From assembly GCA_002083615.1 (NCBI GenBank), contig MSXO01000005.1, forward strand, positions 62,001 to 126,000: a stretch of DNA of 64,000 bases, written 5' to 3'. The stretch is from Proteobacteria bacterium ST_bin11 (GTDB lineage: Bacteria > Pseudomonadota > Gammaproteobacteria > Methylococcales > Methylomonadaceae). Of this stretch, positions 43,414 to 52,150 are shown in pieces (positions within the stretch are counted from its first letter, which is position 1; every line of letters starts with the position of its first letter). Made by a program: the position numbers and the translations under genes. Under the pieces are notes generated by a model. The model worked only from the letters and a program-made list of their open reading frames with translations. It did no database searches and was not told where the DNA came from.

Positions 43414-45084
43414 TTAGAATCGGACGTTAAAATTAGCTGTAGCCCTATTTTCAACATACCCACCAAATTGATCTGAATCCGAAATTTGATTGATATGTCT
43501 AAACTCGAGCCTAGTATCCATTAATAAAGGACGACCCAAATTAATTGGAATTCCTCGACTTACACCAAGGGAAACATCATATCGAGAATTACTAGACAAC
43601 TCTCCATCCGTATGTTGCCAAGAAGGACGAAGGTATAGATCCATCCGCGGATTAAATTGCCATTGCCAACTTCCCGTCACCCCATAAGACATATCTTCGC
43701 CAGAGCGAGCCTCATATGTCCTTCGTTCGTTAAATACAGAGGCACTGTAGCTACTCTTACCTGTTTGATAGGAAAAAGTAAGATTGCCACGCTTTCTGAT
43801 AATTACATCATTAACCAAATCAAATGGATTCAAAACCAACTGTGAATTATTAAAATTCGGACCCGGAATCAACGAAGGCCTACCAGTGATAGGGTCAGTC
43901 GGACCAGCTATAAGAAAGCCCTGTGCCACAAGATCTTGAGTATTGAGTGCCTGCGTTAAACTACCGGACGCATCACGACGGAAAAAACCCTGCTCTGCAA
44001 ATAACTGTTGCAAAGTTGTAGTCTCTTGGGAGTAGTTAAACGCTATTGTCGCTTGCTTAAAGATATAGTTAAGGTTGGCATCCCAAGAATCCCCAATGTT
44101 CAAGCCGACATCCTTGTTGCGATAAGTTATTGTCGAGTTAAAGTTTTGGGATGGATTAAGATGTATCGTAGCGTGTTTGTTATTACCGATACCAACCTCA
44201 AGCGAGTACCACCGACTGGGCGTCCACTGCCCACCGAAAGTATAGAAAAAACCATTACTTATGCTGTTCCTCGTAGATTGAAAGTCGTTATTTTCAAAAC
44301 CACCCTGCCCAAAAACGTTGAACTTATTATTAATATAGTATCTAGCATCACCTTGATACTGTTCAAATCTGACACTCTGCCCAATCTCTCTACTCTGTTC
44401 TTGTGAAGAATAATTTAAACCCCAATTAACTCTATTAAAATAACTACCGCTAGATAACCTAGCTTGACGAGTAAACGTATCGGAATCTGATACTAAACTC
44501 GACAACTGCGGCGTAACCGACACCCCATTTAAACTCTCGAAAGACGCGTTACTGTATCCGACTTTAGCCAAACCGGACGCAAACTGTCCAAAACGCGGGG
44601 TCCAATAAGGAGACACACTAAAAGTAGTAATATTTGAGCGCCCACCATTCCCAGAAATATTATCAGTAGTGACGAATGAGTTACTAATATTTTGCTGGCT
44701 TATTGAACTTTGAGTTTCCAGAAAAAGTGTGTTACGTACAGCTTGATACAAAGAATTCATATTAAGCTGATGATTTATATCTATCGCATCCCTACCACCA
44801 GCATTATATAGACCTTGCATACGATAATTTAAATTAAAACTACTCCAAGATGAAGCTCCTAATAAGGAAACGCCAGGGCTTAACTCAGTTACAAAACCAC
44901 TTTTCTTATTACTTTCAGAAAGAGTCAAATTATCGGAAAATATCTCACCTGCAGATAAAGTCGGACTAAATCGCCAATCAAGCGCTTTTGAGACGCTAGG
45001 GTAGCAAACTAGTCCCAGATCAAAAGTAGCAAGCAAAGTTGCACCAAATAAACTACAAAGACGCTTTCTGTCACAAATGGCCAT
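43414..45084 (-). CDS. XrtA/PEP-CTERM system outer-membrane barrel protein, TIGR03016 family
   Basis: A 556-residue outer-membrane protein. The signal peptide spans about 1-35. The rest alternates polar and aromatic residues in a beta-barrel pattern, beginning WRFSPTLSAGEIFSDNLTLS and ending ATANFNVRF, a C-terminal aromatic signal for BAM insertion. TIGR03016 members sit in exosortase-A EPS loci and are a candidate outer-membrane channel. The start overlaps the tyrosine-kinase stop by 14 nt. The gene looks AT-richer than the sugar-transfer genes downstream. Confidence 0.9.
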   Translation of the reverse strand: MAICDRKRLCSLFGATLLATFDLGLVCYPSVSKALDWRFSPTLSAGEIFSDNLTLSESNKKSGFVTELSPGVSLLGASSWSSFNLNYRMQGLYNAGGRDAIDINHQLNMNSLYQAVRNTLFLETQSSISQQNISNSFVTTDNISGNGGRSNITTFSVSPYWTPRFGQFASGLAKVGYSNASFESLNGVSVTPQLSSLVSDSDTFTRQARLSSGSYFNRVNWGLNYSSQEQSREIGQSVRFEQYQGDARYYINNKFNVFGQGGFENNDFQSTRNSISNGFFYTFGGQWTPSRWYSLEVGIGNNKHATIHLNPSQNFNSTITYRNKDVGLNIGDSWDANLNYIFKQATIAFNYSQETTTLQQLFAEQGFFRRDASGSLTQALNTQDLVAQGFLIAGPTDPITGRPSLIPGPNFNNSQLVLNPFDLVNDVIIRKRGNLTFSYQTGKSSYSASVFNERRTYEARSGEDMSYGVTGSWQWQFNPRMDLYLRPSWQHTDGELSSNSRYDVSLGVSRGIPINLGRPLLMDTRLEFRHINQISDSDQFGGYVENRATANFNVRF

Positions 45085-45970
45085 ATTTTCCGTAACTGTA
45101 ATTATGTCCGTATATATCTATTTCTTTTCTTGTTTTATTTAAAAGAGTCATAACAACATCGCAATTACTAAGCTTTGCAACCGACTCGTTAACTACGCTT
45201 TGAGGAGTAACTTCCGCAGCAATCACTAGCACAACCTGACCTACAAGTTCGGCAAGTATTTGAGCCTGAGTAGCGACGAGCAATGGGGGCGAGTCAAAAA
45301 TTACTATACGATCCTTGTAGCGCCGACTCACTTCTTCCGCAAATAGATACATCCTTTGACTTGATAACAACTCCGTTGAGTACTTGTGCCTTTTACCGGC
45401 AGTGATCAGGCTCAGATTTGGAAGATCTGTTTTTAACAGAATATCCGAAAAAATAACTTTGTCATCTTCTAAATATTCTATTAAGCCACGATCACTATTG
45501 ATCCCTAATTGCTTTGAGACACTTGGCTTTTCAACATCGGCATCTATCAGCAAAACTTTTTTATCTCTCTCGTTAGCGATGCTCAAAGCTAAGTTGATGG
45601 AAACAAATGTCTTGCCTTCCCCCGGCAAACTACTGCAAATCAGAATCAAATTAGACCGATTTATCCCATTATTTTCGGCGCCTTGTATATTATTAACTAA
45701 CGGCCTTTTTATAACCCTAAACTCTTCCGCCAATTGAGATTTTGCATTATTATTATCTATAAAGCCATTTTCCGCTAAGCCGACCCAATCAACAATAACC
45801 TGCTGCTCAGCCGAAAATCCGTAAACAGCCTCTCTTGACTCAACCGAGTCAGAATTTCTTTCCCCGCTATCTCTAGGTGGTATATTTTTTATAACCGAAT
45901 CTTGTCCATGACCGTCTACAACTAATCCTTGGCTCCCAGCCTTTTTTAGCGCATTTTCTATAATGCTCAT
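45071..45970 (-). CDS. XrtA-associated bacterial tyrosine autokinase
   Basis: A 299-residue BY-kinase cytoplasmic domain. Walker A is SSLPGEGKT near residue 113, Walker A' is VLLIDADVEKP near 141, and Walker B is IVIFDSPPLLV near 215. The C-terminus has a Tyr cluster (YGHNYSYGKYGHL) for autophosphorylation. It is encoded separately from its membrane activator, the chain-length protein just upstream (24 nt gap), and together they set polymer length. The N-terminal 60 residues, MSIIENALKKAG onward, are a typical TIGR03018 feature. Confidence 0.93.
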   Translation of the reverse strand: MSIIENALKKAGSQGLVVDGHGQDSVIKNIPPRDSGERNSDSVESREAVYGFSAEQQVIVDWVGLAENGFIDNNNAKSQLAEEFRVIKRPLVNNIQGAENNGINRSNLILICSSLPGEGKTFVSINLALSIANERDKKVLLIDADVEKPSVSKQLGINSDRGLIEYLEDDKVIFSDILLKTDLPNLSLITAGKRHKYSTELLSSQRMYLFAEEVSRRYKDRIVIFDSPPLLVATQAQILAELVGQVVLVIAAEVTPQSVVNESVAKLSNCDVVMTLLNKTRKEIDIYGHNYSYGKYGHL

Positions 45971-45994
45971 AATGCTTACCTATTTAATACGACT

Positions 45995-47563
45995 TTACTT
46001 GAGTATCTCAAATATCATGATACCGACATAGCCGCTTAGCAATATTGCAAAAGTCAATATAAGCAACCAGTCGATATTATTGGTCTGACTTATACCTTGC
46101 GAAGTAAGCGAAACACTACCTAAGGATGGCAGCCCCGTCACAATTCTTACCTGCCTTGCTGACATAAATACTGGCCGTATAAAATAAACCAAAAACGCCA
46201 CCCCGAACCCAAAAATTACTCCTGCTAAAAGAGCGAAAGAATAAAACAGCTTTCTATTTGGAGAAGTTGGTTTATTGGGCTTGCTAGGCGGATCAGCAAT
46301 CTTGAACTTCAGACGAGACGTCTGGTCATCAACCCTCTCGGTAATATGCGCCTGCTCCCTGCGGTCCAGCAACTCTGAGTACTTTCCACTTATCGTTTCA
46401 TAGTCCCTATTAAGATTTTTCATCTCGGTTTCAATCGTTAACCTCTCATTCAACCCTTCCTCGAGCTTTGAAATCCTATTTCGAATAGACTCAACCAGTG
46501 TCTGACTGGATGCAACTTCGGCCTGCGCGTTATCAAACCCCATCTTCAAGGCCTGTACATAAGGGTTTGCCATTTTCTCAGCCCCAATGCTTTCACTCTC
46601 CCCTGGAGCTACAACGAGGCTTGAGTCTGCCTGCCCAACCTTTGCTTCAGTATCTTGATTTTTTATGGTGGCAATCAACTTATCAATTTCAATTATCTCA
46701 GGGTGTCGTTCGGTATATTTGAGCAACATCTCGTTCCGCTTATCTTTAAGCGCTTCTATCCTTGCGTTATCGGCAGAAACTTCCTGAGTAGACGTAGGCA
46801 ATCCCCAATCTTCGTCTGACTCTTGTATTTCAGCAACCTGCTCAGCCAATACATTTCTCCGCGAAATAGCTTGATCTAACGCCGTGTTAGCATCGAGAAA
46901 TTGTTCCTTCATTTTCTGCAAACTCTGAAATTGATCTGAGCCGTTTAGCAAATCTATATTAGCCCGCTTAAACTCTTCTTTTGCTTTTTCAGCATCTTGC
47001 AATCTAATCTCGTATTCTCTTATCTGTTGTTCAATGAAACGCTGGGCTTCACTGGCATCAGCCAATGCTTTTCCCTCGGTCTGTTCTGAAAAAACAGTGA
47101 GAACAGCCTGAACCACACTCTTGGCTACTTCAGGGTCCTGGGAGGTATACGCAATATCAAATATATCCCCTCTCCCACCAGCTATGGTTATATCCTTCTT
47201 GAGCTTTTCGATCAATTCGGTTGTCGAACCAGAATTCTCTTGTGATCTACTTAGCTGCGATAAAGAAATAATTTTTTCTAGATTAGGTCTAGTGAACATA
47301 AGCTGCTGAATTATGCGAATGAGTGCAGATATATCAGGCTCAATGACCATACCCCTCATAAGAGGCCTAATAACTGTAGCTGAGTCAATATGAACTTTAG
47401 CTTTCGACTCAAATTTATCAGGCATCATAAAGATGTATGCCCAAGCACCCGAACAAACAACCAAAGCAAAAACAATCGCAAGTCGTTTGTACTTTAAAGT
47501 ACCTTTCAAATAAAAATAAACTTCGGAAAGATCTTGCTGCATATTATCGAGCCATTGTTTCAA
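45995..47563 (-). CDS. XrtA system polysaccharide chain-length determinant (Wzz/GumC-like)
   Basis: A 522-residue inner-membrane protein. A first membrane helix lies at about 28-46 and a second pair toward the C-terminus (about 425-445 and 500-518). A long periplasmic coiled-coil of the Wzz type lies in between. Markers are PDKFESKAKVHIDSATVIRPLMRG and the proline-rich DPPSKPNKPTSPNR before the second helix. It regulates EPS length together with the tyrosine kinase next to it. The family is TIGR03007. It follows the exporter gene by 53 nt. Confidence 0.93.
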   Translation of the reverse strand: MKQWLDNMQQDLSEVYFYLKGTLKYKRLAIVFALVVCSGAWAYIFMMPDKFESKAKVHIDSATVIRPLMRGMVIEPDISALIRIIQQLMFTRPNLEKIISLSQLSRSQENSGSTTELIEKLKKDITIAGGRGDIFDIAYTSQDPEVAKSVVQAVLTVFSEQTEGKALADASEAQRFIEQQIREYEIRLQDAEKAKEEFKRANIDLLNGSDQFQSLQKMKEQFLDANTALDQAISRRNVLAEQVAEIQESDEDWGLPTSTQEVSADNARIEALKDKRNEMLLKYTERHPEIIEIDKLIATIKNQDTEAKVGQADSSLVVAPGESESIGAEKMANPYVQALKMGFDNAQAEVASSQTLVESIRNRISKLEEGLNERLTIETEMKNLNRDYETISGKYSELLDRREQAHITERVDDQTSRLKFKIADPPSKPNKPTSPNRKLFYSFALLAGVIFGFGVAFLVYFIRPVFMSARQVRIVTGLPSLGSVSLTSQGISQTNNIDWLLILTFAILLSGYVGIMIFEILK

Positions 47564-47616
47564 TCAAAAAATTAACTAACATAGTACCCATCAATAAACT
47601 ATCTTCTCACCAAAGT

Positions 47617-48294
47617 CTAAAAATAAGCGTCTGGGATAATTAAAATATCTCCCGGCATCATCAACACATTTGCTGACAAATCTGTATCGTCTATCAAGTC
47701 GTCAATCCTCACTCCAAAGGGCTTTAATTCTCCATTTACATCCCTTATCACGCTTGCTCTATTGCCATCCGCAAACTGATTTAGCCCAATTTGAATAATT
47801 ACATCCAAGAGAGTCATTCCCCGCTCATATGGAATGGCCCTGCCCTGATAACGACCAATTCCTCCACCACCAGCGCCACCGGCGCCACCGGCTCCACCAC
47901 CGCCGGCTCCACCGCCAATTCTCCCAATCACCCTAATCTGCTGAGTACTAATACCTTTGAAGCCACTTACCATTACGACGACCTGTGGACTTTTTATATA
48001 AGTCGATAGTACCTTCTCAATGTCACGAGCTAGTGCAAATGGGGTTTTGCCGCTCGCCAACAACTCCTCTACCAAAGGAACGGTAATCTTCCCATCTGGC
48101 CGGACAGGCGCTGAAGTAGATAACTCTGGGTTGCCCCAAACGAATATATTTACGCTGTCCCCAGGCCCTATCTGATAAGTATAATCAGCCGCCTGCTGCA
48201 CATCTTCAAGCAATGGTTGCGAACACCCTATAAGATTCAATATAAGGGCAAACGCTACTAGATAACTCAATATTTTTCTATTAAATTTCGGCAT
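47617..48294 (-). CDS. XrtA/PEP-CTERM system EPS export lipoprotein (Wza-like) with Gly-Ala insert
   Basis: A 225-residue outer-membrane polysaccharide export protein. The lipoprotein signal ends in LIGC with Cys24. The Poly_export domain begins at about 42 (YQIGPGDSVNIFVWGNPELS, PVRPDGKITVPLVEEL). The SLBB region (GMTLLDVIIQIG) starts near 159. Between them, residues 127-147 are almost pure Gly and Ala; in relatives this stretch is a short turn with a few mixed residues. The insert may form a flexible loop or be a repeat-driven variant. It lies 32 nt after PrsT. Confidence 0.92.
   Translation of the reverse strand: MPKFNRKILSYLVAFALILNLIGCSQPLLEDVQQAADYTYQIGPGDSVNIFVWGNPELSTSAPVRPDGKITVPLVEELLASGKTPFALARDIEKVLSTYIKSPQVVVMVSGFKGISTQQIRVIGRIGGGAGGGGAGGAGGAGGGGIGRYQGRAIPYERGMTLLDVIIQIGLNQFADGNRASVIRDVNGELKPFGVRIDDLIDDTDLSANVLMMPGDILIIPDAYF
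47854..47916 (-). repeat. Imperfect 9-nt repeat tract encoding a Gly-Ala run in the exporter
   Basis: The plus strand shows repeated variants of GCCACCGGC and GCTCCACC. The encoded run (residues 127-147) contains only Gly and Ala. Unit changes in multiples of three would keep the reading frame. Confidence 0.7.
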
Positions 48295-48326
48295 AATCTC
48301 TATCTACGTAGTTGCTCAATTACCTG

Positions 48327-50726
48327 TTAGTTCTCTATCTCTTTAAGAATCTTACTCGCATCGTCTTTACCTGAAAAATCGCGTTTCTGCTTTTCAGATA
48401 GACTAAGAGCGTGCTTGAGTTCACTCATTGCAGTAGCTTTATTACCGGCATTCAAATGGGCGACACCCAAGTGATATCTAAATTCAGGCAGTTTTGGCTC
48501 CTTTAGAATCAAAGCCTGTAATAATTTTAGCCCCTCGGCGTTACTACCAGATTTAACCAATCCCCATGCATAAGTATCTTGGAAATATGGATTCTCGGAA
48601 TCTATAAATACTTTCGACAGTTCAATACCTTGAGCGACCTCAGGTTGATTATTAGACTCCATCAATAACGACGCCAAATTGTTGGTAGCCAAACTTGGGC
48701 CTGGATTTTTATCTATCAAATTTTTATAGACTTTAATTGCATTTTGCTTATCCTTTAATTGCTCATACATACTAGCTAGAGCCATAGAAAGCTGAGGGTC
48801 ATCTTGATTAATTTCCAATCCTTGCAAATACACGGGCTTCGCCGAACCTATATTCTTATTCATCATCACCTCAACCCTGGCTAGAGCGAGATAAAGCGAT
48901 ACCGCTTTTGGAGTATGCTTGATTTGATCGGACAATAGCTTTTTAGTTTTAACGAAATCATTATCAGCTAAATAAAGATCACTCAAAGCACCAACTACAT
49001 TTAATTCGTCTGGATGATTGTCATGATGCTTCTCTAAATATGTTATTGCACGATCTCTTTGCTTTATTGACTCGTAAGATCTAACTATATTTATAAGTGA
49101 ATTTAGATGATTAGGATGTTCCTGCAGCAACTTATCGTATAAAGTAATGGCCTCTACATACTTACCTGTCCCCTGCAAAATATTGGCCTGGAGATATGCG
49201 GATAGAGACTTATCCTTGGAGAAAAGCGATAAACGCTGGCTAGCAGCTTGCGCTCCGTCCCATTTTTTTTCCAAAATATCCAATTCGGCCTTACTAGTAA
49301 GGAGTAAAACATCATTTTGTTTTATTGTTAATGCTTTTTCCAGATATTGCCTAGCATTTTCCTTTTGCCCGGACTGCAAGTAATTACGATAAACATGAGT
49401 AAAAGCCACCAAATTAGCTGGATTAGCTTCTAACGCCAGCTTAAAATTTTTCTCAGCCTGCTTCGTGTCTTTCTTTATTAAATAAGCTTGACCCAATAGA
49501 CTGTAGACATCATCAACATTACTTTTGCTCCATATGAGCTTATTAAGAAAATCTAACGCTTCATCTGTTTTGTTTTGCGCCAACAACAAGCGGCCTTTAA
49601 GCAAGTTCGCCCGGATAAAATCTGAGTTGACATTCAATATATCTGACAAAGAACTCTCTACGAAACTAAATTGCTTATTTGACAGTGCAATTTCCGCCAA
49701 AATTACCTGGGCAGTTAACCCTAATTCATTATTCTTTTCTTGATCAACGACTTGCTGCAAACCCTTTTTAGCGTGATCGACATACCCTGACCCGGCCATC
49801 CATTTCGACAATTCTAATAATACTTTTGGTCGTTGCTGATTACGATTAAGCATGGACTCATATTCTGAAATAACTCGATCCTTAGCCCGCGCATTTAGAA
49901 ACTCTATCAAAACAATTTCCGGCTCGACTTTATCGCTCGACTTTTCAACCATTTCTCTTAGGAGACTCTCAGCAACGTCAAGTTTATTGGTCATCGAATA
50001 AATTGTAGCCAAGCTCAATTTAAAATTGCTGGTATCTGGATACAACTCAATAAGTTCTTTATAACCTTTTATCACGCTATCAGTGTTATTGAGCCCAGCA
50101 TCCAGCTTGATTTTCAATAAACGTAACGGCAAATTTTTCGAATCGTTTTGCAAACCCTTATTCACCAACCCCATGGCCTTGTCTATTTCTTTTTTCTCAA
50201 CAAAGAAAGCCGCCTTTATTGACAATGCCTCGACGTTGTCTGGGTTATCATTTAACACCAAGTCAACTATCTCTTCCGCCTGATCTTTTTTCGATTGCTT
50301 AATATAAGCTGTAGCCTTAATTAGTTTCGCGTCAATATTGTTTGAATCGCTTGCTAAAACTGAGTCGGCCTGCTCTAATGCTTTCTCAGTATCTCCAAAA
50401 ATAATATTAAGCTTTCCTAACTTTATTTTCGCACCGATTAAACCAGGGTCTAACTCTAACGCTCTAATCAAATTCTGTCGCATCGATTTGAAGTTATTAT
50501 TTTTCTCATCTAAGAGAGCCATATAGTAATAAGTCTCACCAAACTTATCGCTATTTTGATTAGACGTCTTCAGCTCAAGCAATGCCTTGTCGAAATCGCC
50601 TTTGTCAAAAAGCTCCTTACCTATTCTCAAATGTTTTTGAGCTGTTTCTTCTGGCGAAGAGCATGCGGCTGATTGCAGAAGTATCGAACACGCCAAAAAT
50701 ACAGAACCGATTAGATTTTTTTTCAT
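48327..50726 (-). CDS. prsT: XrtA/PEP-CTERM system TPR-repeat lipoprotein PrsT
   Basis: A 799-residue TPR-rich exported protein. The signal peptide ends in QSAAC, a weak lipobox. Most of the rest is tandem TPR helices (for example LRIGKELFDKGDFDKALLELKTS and LGVAHLNAGNKATAMSELKHAL), about 20 copies by eye. PrsT (TIGR02917) is the large TPR protein of exosortase-A EPS loci; a scaffold or periplasmic assembly role like AlgK or BcsC is likely. I chose the ATG at 50726 for the signal peptide; the upstream start at 50765 adds 13 residues. The ribosome-binding site is poor for both. It is the first gene of the long export and biosynthesis operon. Confidence 0.9.
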   Translation of the reverse strand: MKKNLIGSVFLACSILLQSAACSSPEETAQKHLRIGKELFDKGDFDKALLELKTSNQNSDKFGETYYYMALLDEKNNNFKSMRQNLIRALELDPGLIGAKIKLGKLNIIFGDTEKALEQADSVLASDSNNIDAKLIKATAYIKQSKKDQAEEIVDLVLNDNPDNVEALSIKAAFFVEKKEIDKAMGLVNKGLQNDSKNLPLRLLKIKLDAGLNNTDSVIKGYKELIELYPDTSNFKLSLATIYSMTNKLDVAESLLREMVEKSSDKVEPEIVLIEFLNARAKDRVISEYESMLNRNQQRPKVLLELSKWMAGSGYVDHAKKGLQQVVDQEKNNELGLTAQVILAEIALSNKQFSFVESSLSDILNVNSDFIRANLLKGRLLLAQNKTDEALDFLNKLIWSKSNVDDVYSLLGQAYLIKKDTKQAEKNFKLALEANPANLVAFTHVYRNYLQSGQKENARQYLEKALTIKQNDVLLLTSKAELDILEKKWDGAQAASQRLSLFSKDKSLSAYLQANILQGTGKYVEAITLYDKLLQEHPNHLNSLINIVRSYESIKQRDRAITYLEKHHDNHPDELNVVGALSDLYLADNDFVKTKKLLSDQIKHTPKAVSLYLALARVEVMMNKNIGSAKPVYLQGLEINQDDPQLSMALASMYEQLKDKQNAIKVYKNLIDKNPGPSLATNNLASLLMESNNQPEVAQGIELSKVFIDSENPYFQDTYAWGLVKSGSNAEGLKLLQALILKEPKLPEFRYHLGVAHLNAGNKATAMSELKHALSLSEKQKRDFSGKDDASKILKEIEN

Positions 50727-50807
50727 CCTGTTACCAACACTCCAAAACTTATATTTAGCTACCATATTTGTTACGCCGAAAGCGCATTTAACCTAACCCC
50801 GAAAATA

Positions 50808-51545
50808 TTAGTTAACAATGCTTCTTTTTATCCAAGAATATAACTCTAGCAAATCGGGATGCATATTTTTCAAAACGGCCTGAGTTGTAATGAAATAAGG
50901 GGCGCGTATTCCATGATAATCAATATCCTTACCAACTCGCTGAAAATCTATACCTGACCTATGCATCAATCGTGGCAAAAACGGCTCCATCATCGCAAAT
51001 ACGTTAGTTCGTTCATCTACTTCCGTCAAAACTGTCGCTGCAAAAAAACAAGCAACTGCTATTGACGAAAAAGTCCTCTGCTCTTGCGGCGAAAACTGTA
51101 AACCGTTAATTTCGCCAAAACGCGTCAAAGCCTCACCAGTACGTCGTCGAAATGCGCCATCAACAGCTAGTCTTGAAATTTCACATACAGTGTTTCTTTG
51201 GAGCTCTAAGCTATCTATCAATTTATTATCTAGACTAGCACCACAGTGCTTTTCCAATGGTAGCGGCTCAGACTCCCTATTTCCGATAGCTGGTACAAGT
51301 CTTACACAACCAGCCGGCATTCCAGTTTGCAGATGGGTGATTAAACAATGACGAGAATATTGATCATAATCATCCACCTCAAGTTGATTCTCAAAACGTT
51401 CAACAGACTCATATTTGAACTCTTCGCAATAAACGCGATACCTCACTTTAAACACATATTCTTTTTGAGCGTCACTTTGAGCGAGGTCAACCCTAAAGTA
51501 GCGACTAAAACTTTCTGCCAGAGATGACTTAGACGCAACATCCAT
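50808..51545 (-). CDS. PEP-CTERM/exosortase system-associated acyltransferase (LuxI-like)
   Basis: A 245-residue GNAT-fold protein of the autoinducer-synthase-like group found in exosortase loci. YVFKVRYRVYCEEFKYE near residue 30 corresponds to the RxxVFxxR region of LuxI and NasY-type N-acyl amino acid synthases. The acidic DYDQYSRHCLI and VCEISRLAVD segments match the E/R active-site motifs. It likely transfers an acyl group from acyl-ACP or acyl-CoA to an amine; the product is unknown. It is 32 nt downstream of the cyclic-nucleotide-binding gene. A paralogue lies at 55679-56440. Confidence 0.88.
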   Translation of the reverse strand: MDVASKSSLAESFSRYFRVDLAQSDAQKEYVFKVRYRVYCEEFKYESVERFENQLEVDDYDQYSRHCLITHLQTGMPAGCVRLVPAIGNRESEPLPLEKHCGASLDNKLIDSLELQRNTVCEISRLAVDGAFRRRTGEALTRFGEINGLQFSPQEQRTFSSIAVACFFAATVLTEVDERTNVFAMMEPFLPRLMHRSGIDFQRVGKDIDYHGIRAPYFITTQAVLKNMHPDLLELYSWIKRSIVN

Positions 51546-51577
51546 GTTTTCCTCTCATTGCCGCGAGCGCCATCCCG

Positions 51578-52057
51578 TCAAAGATATTTATCGATGTCAT
51601 GCGCTTTGATTCCCCATGCGAGTAGATGCTCGATACGATCATTTGCTAATGCCAACCGGTTGGACATGGCCTGAAAAAGCCCTTTCAGAAATAAATACCC
51701 TTGCACAGGATGATCATCCAAATAGATGCTAAGCATATCACTGCGAACTTCAAGCAGACATACGTCGGTTATTGATACAACAGAAGCTGTTCTTACGGTC
51801 GGTTCGTACAAACAGACATCTCCAAAAACTGCTCCAGCTTCCAAATCGCAAAGCCCCGGACTTATGCGCCGATTCCCGTCCAATTCTGCCCCACCTAACA
51901 CCCTGACCTGGCCTTCTTCAAGCAAAAATAAAGTTTTTCCTTGTTGACCTTTTTCTATGATGGTCTCACCCGCGCTTAGACTGTATCGTTTCCAGCCAGA
52001 ACCCTCGGAGAATTGCTTATTGGCTAATACATCGCTAAATAATTCGTTCATGTCCAT
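51578..52057 (-). CDS. Cyclic-nucleotide-binding domain protein without DNA-binding domain
   Basis: A 159-residue protein with one cNMP-binding domain: WKRYSLSAGETIIEKGQQGKTLFLLEEGQVRVL, then GAVFGDVCLYEPTVRTASVVSITDVCLLEV. The arginine in the phosphate-binding cassette position (TVRTASV) is present, so ligand binding is plausible. Unlike CRP/FNR there is no helix-turn-helix; only about 35 helical residues follow. I chose the ATG at 52057; the frame opens at 52081. It is divergent from prsK with 93 nt between the starts, and may link cAMP or c-di-GMP signals to EPS control. The ligand is not known. Confidence 0.85.
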   Translation of the reverse strand: MDMNELFSDVLANKQFSEGSGWKRYSLSAGETIIEKGQQGKTLFLLEEGQVRVLGGAELDGNRRISPGLCDLEAGAVFGDVCLYEPTVRTASVVSITDVCLLEVRSDMLSIYLDDHPVQGYLFLKGLFQAMSNRLALANDRIEHLLAWGIKAHDIDKYL

Positions 52058-52150
52058 CAGAGCTTTCAAAGTAATGATCAAGCGTGCTGCGTTTAAGGTC
52101 GTATAATGGGGCGATGGATCTCTTGAAAAACACTAGCACATCATCAGTAA

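Noticed and set aside
47854..47916. CRISPR-like or tandem-repeat array in the exporter gene
   Set aside because: The repeats are imperfect 9-nt coding units without spacers, so this is a coding low-complexity tract, not an array.
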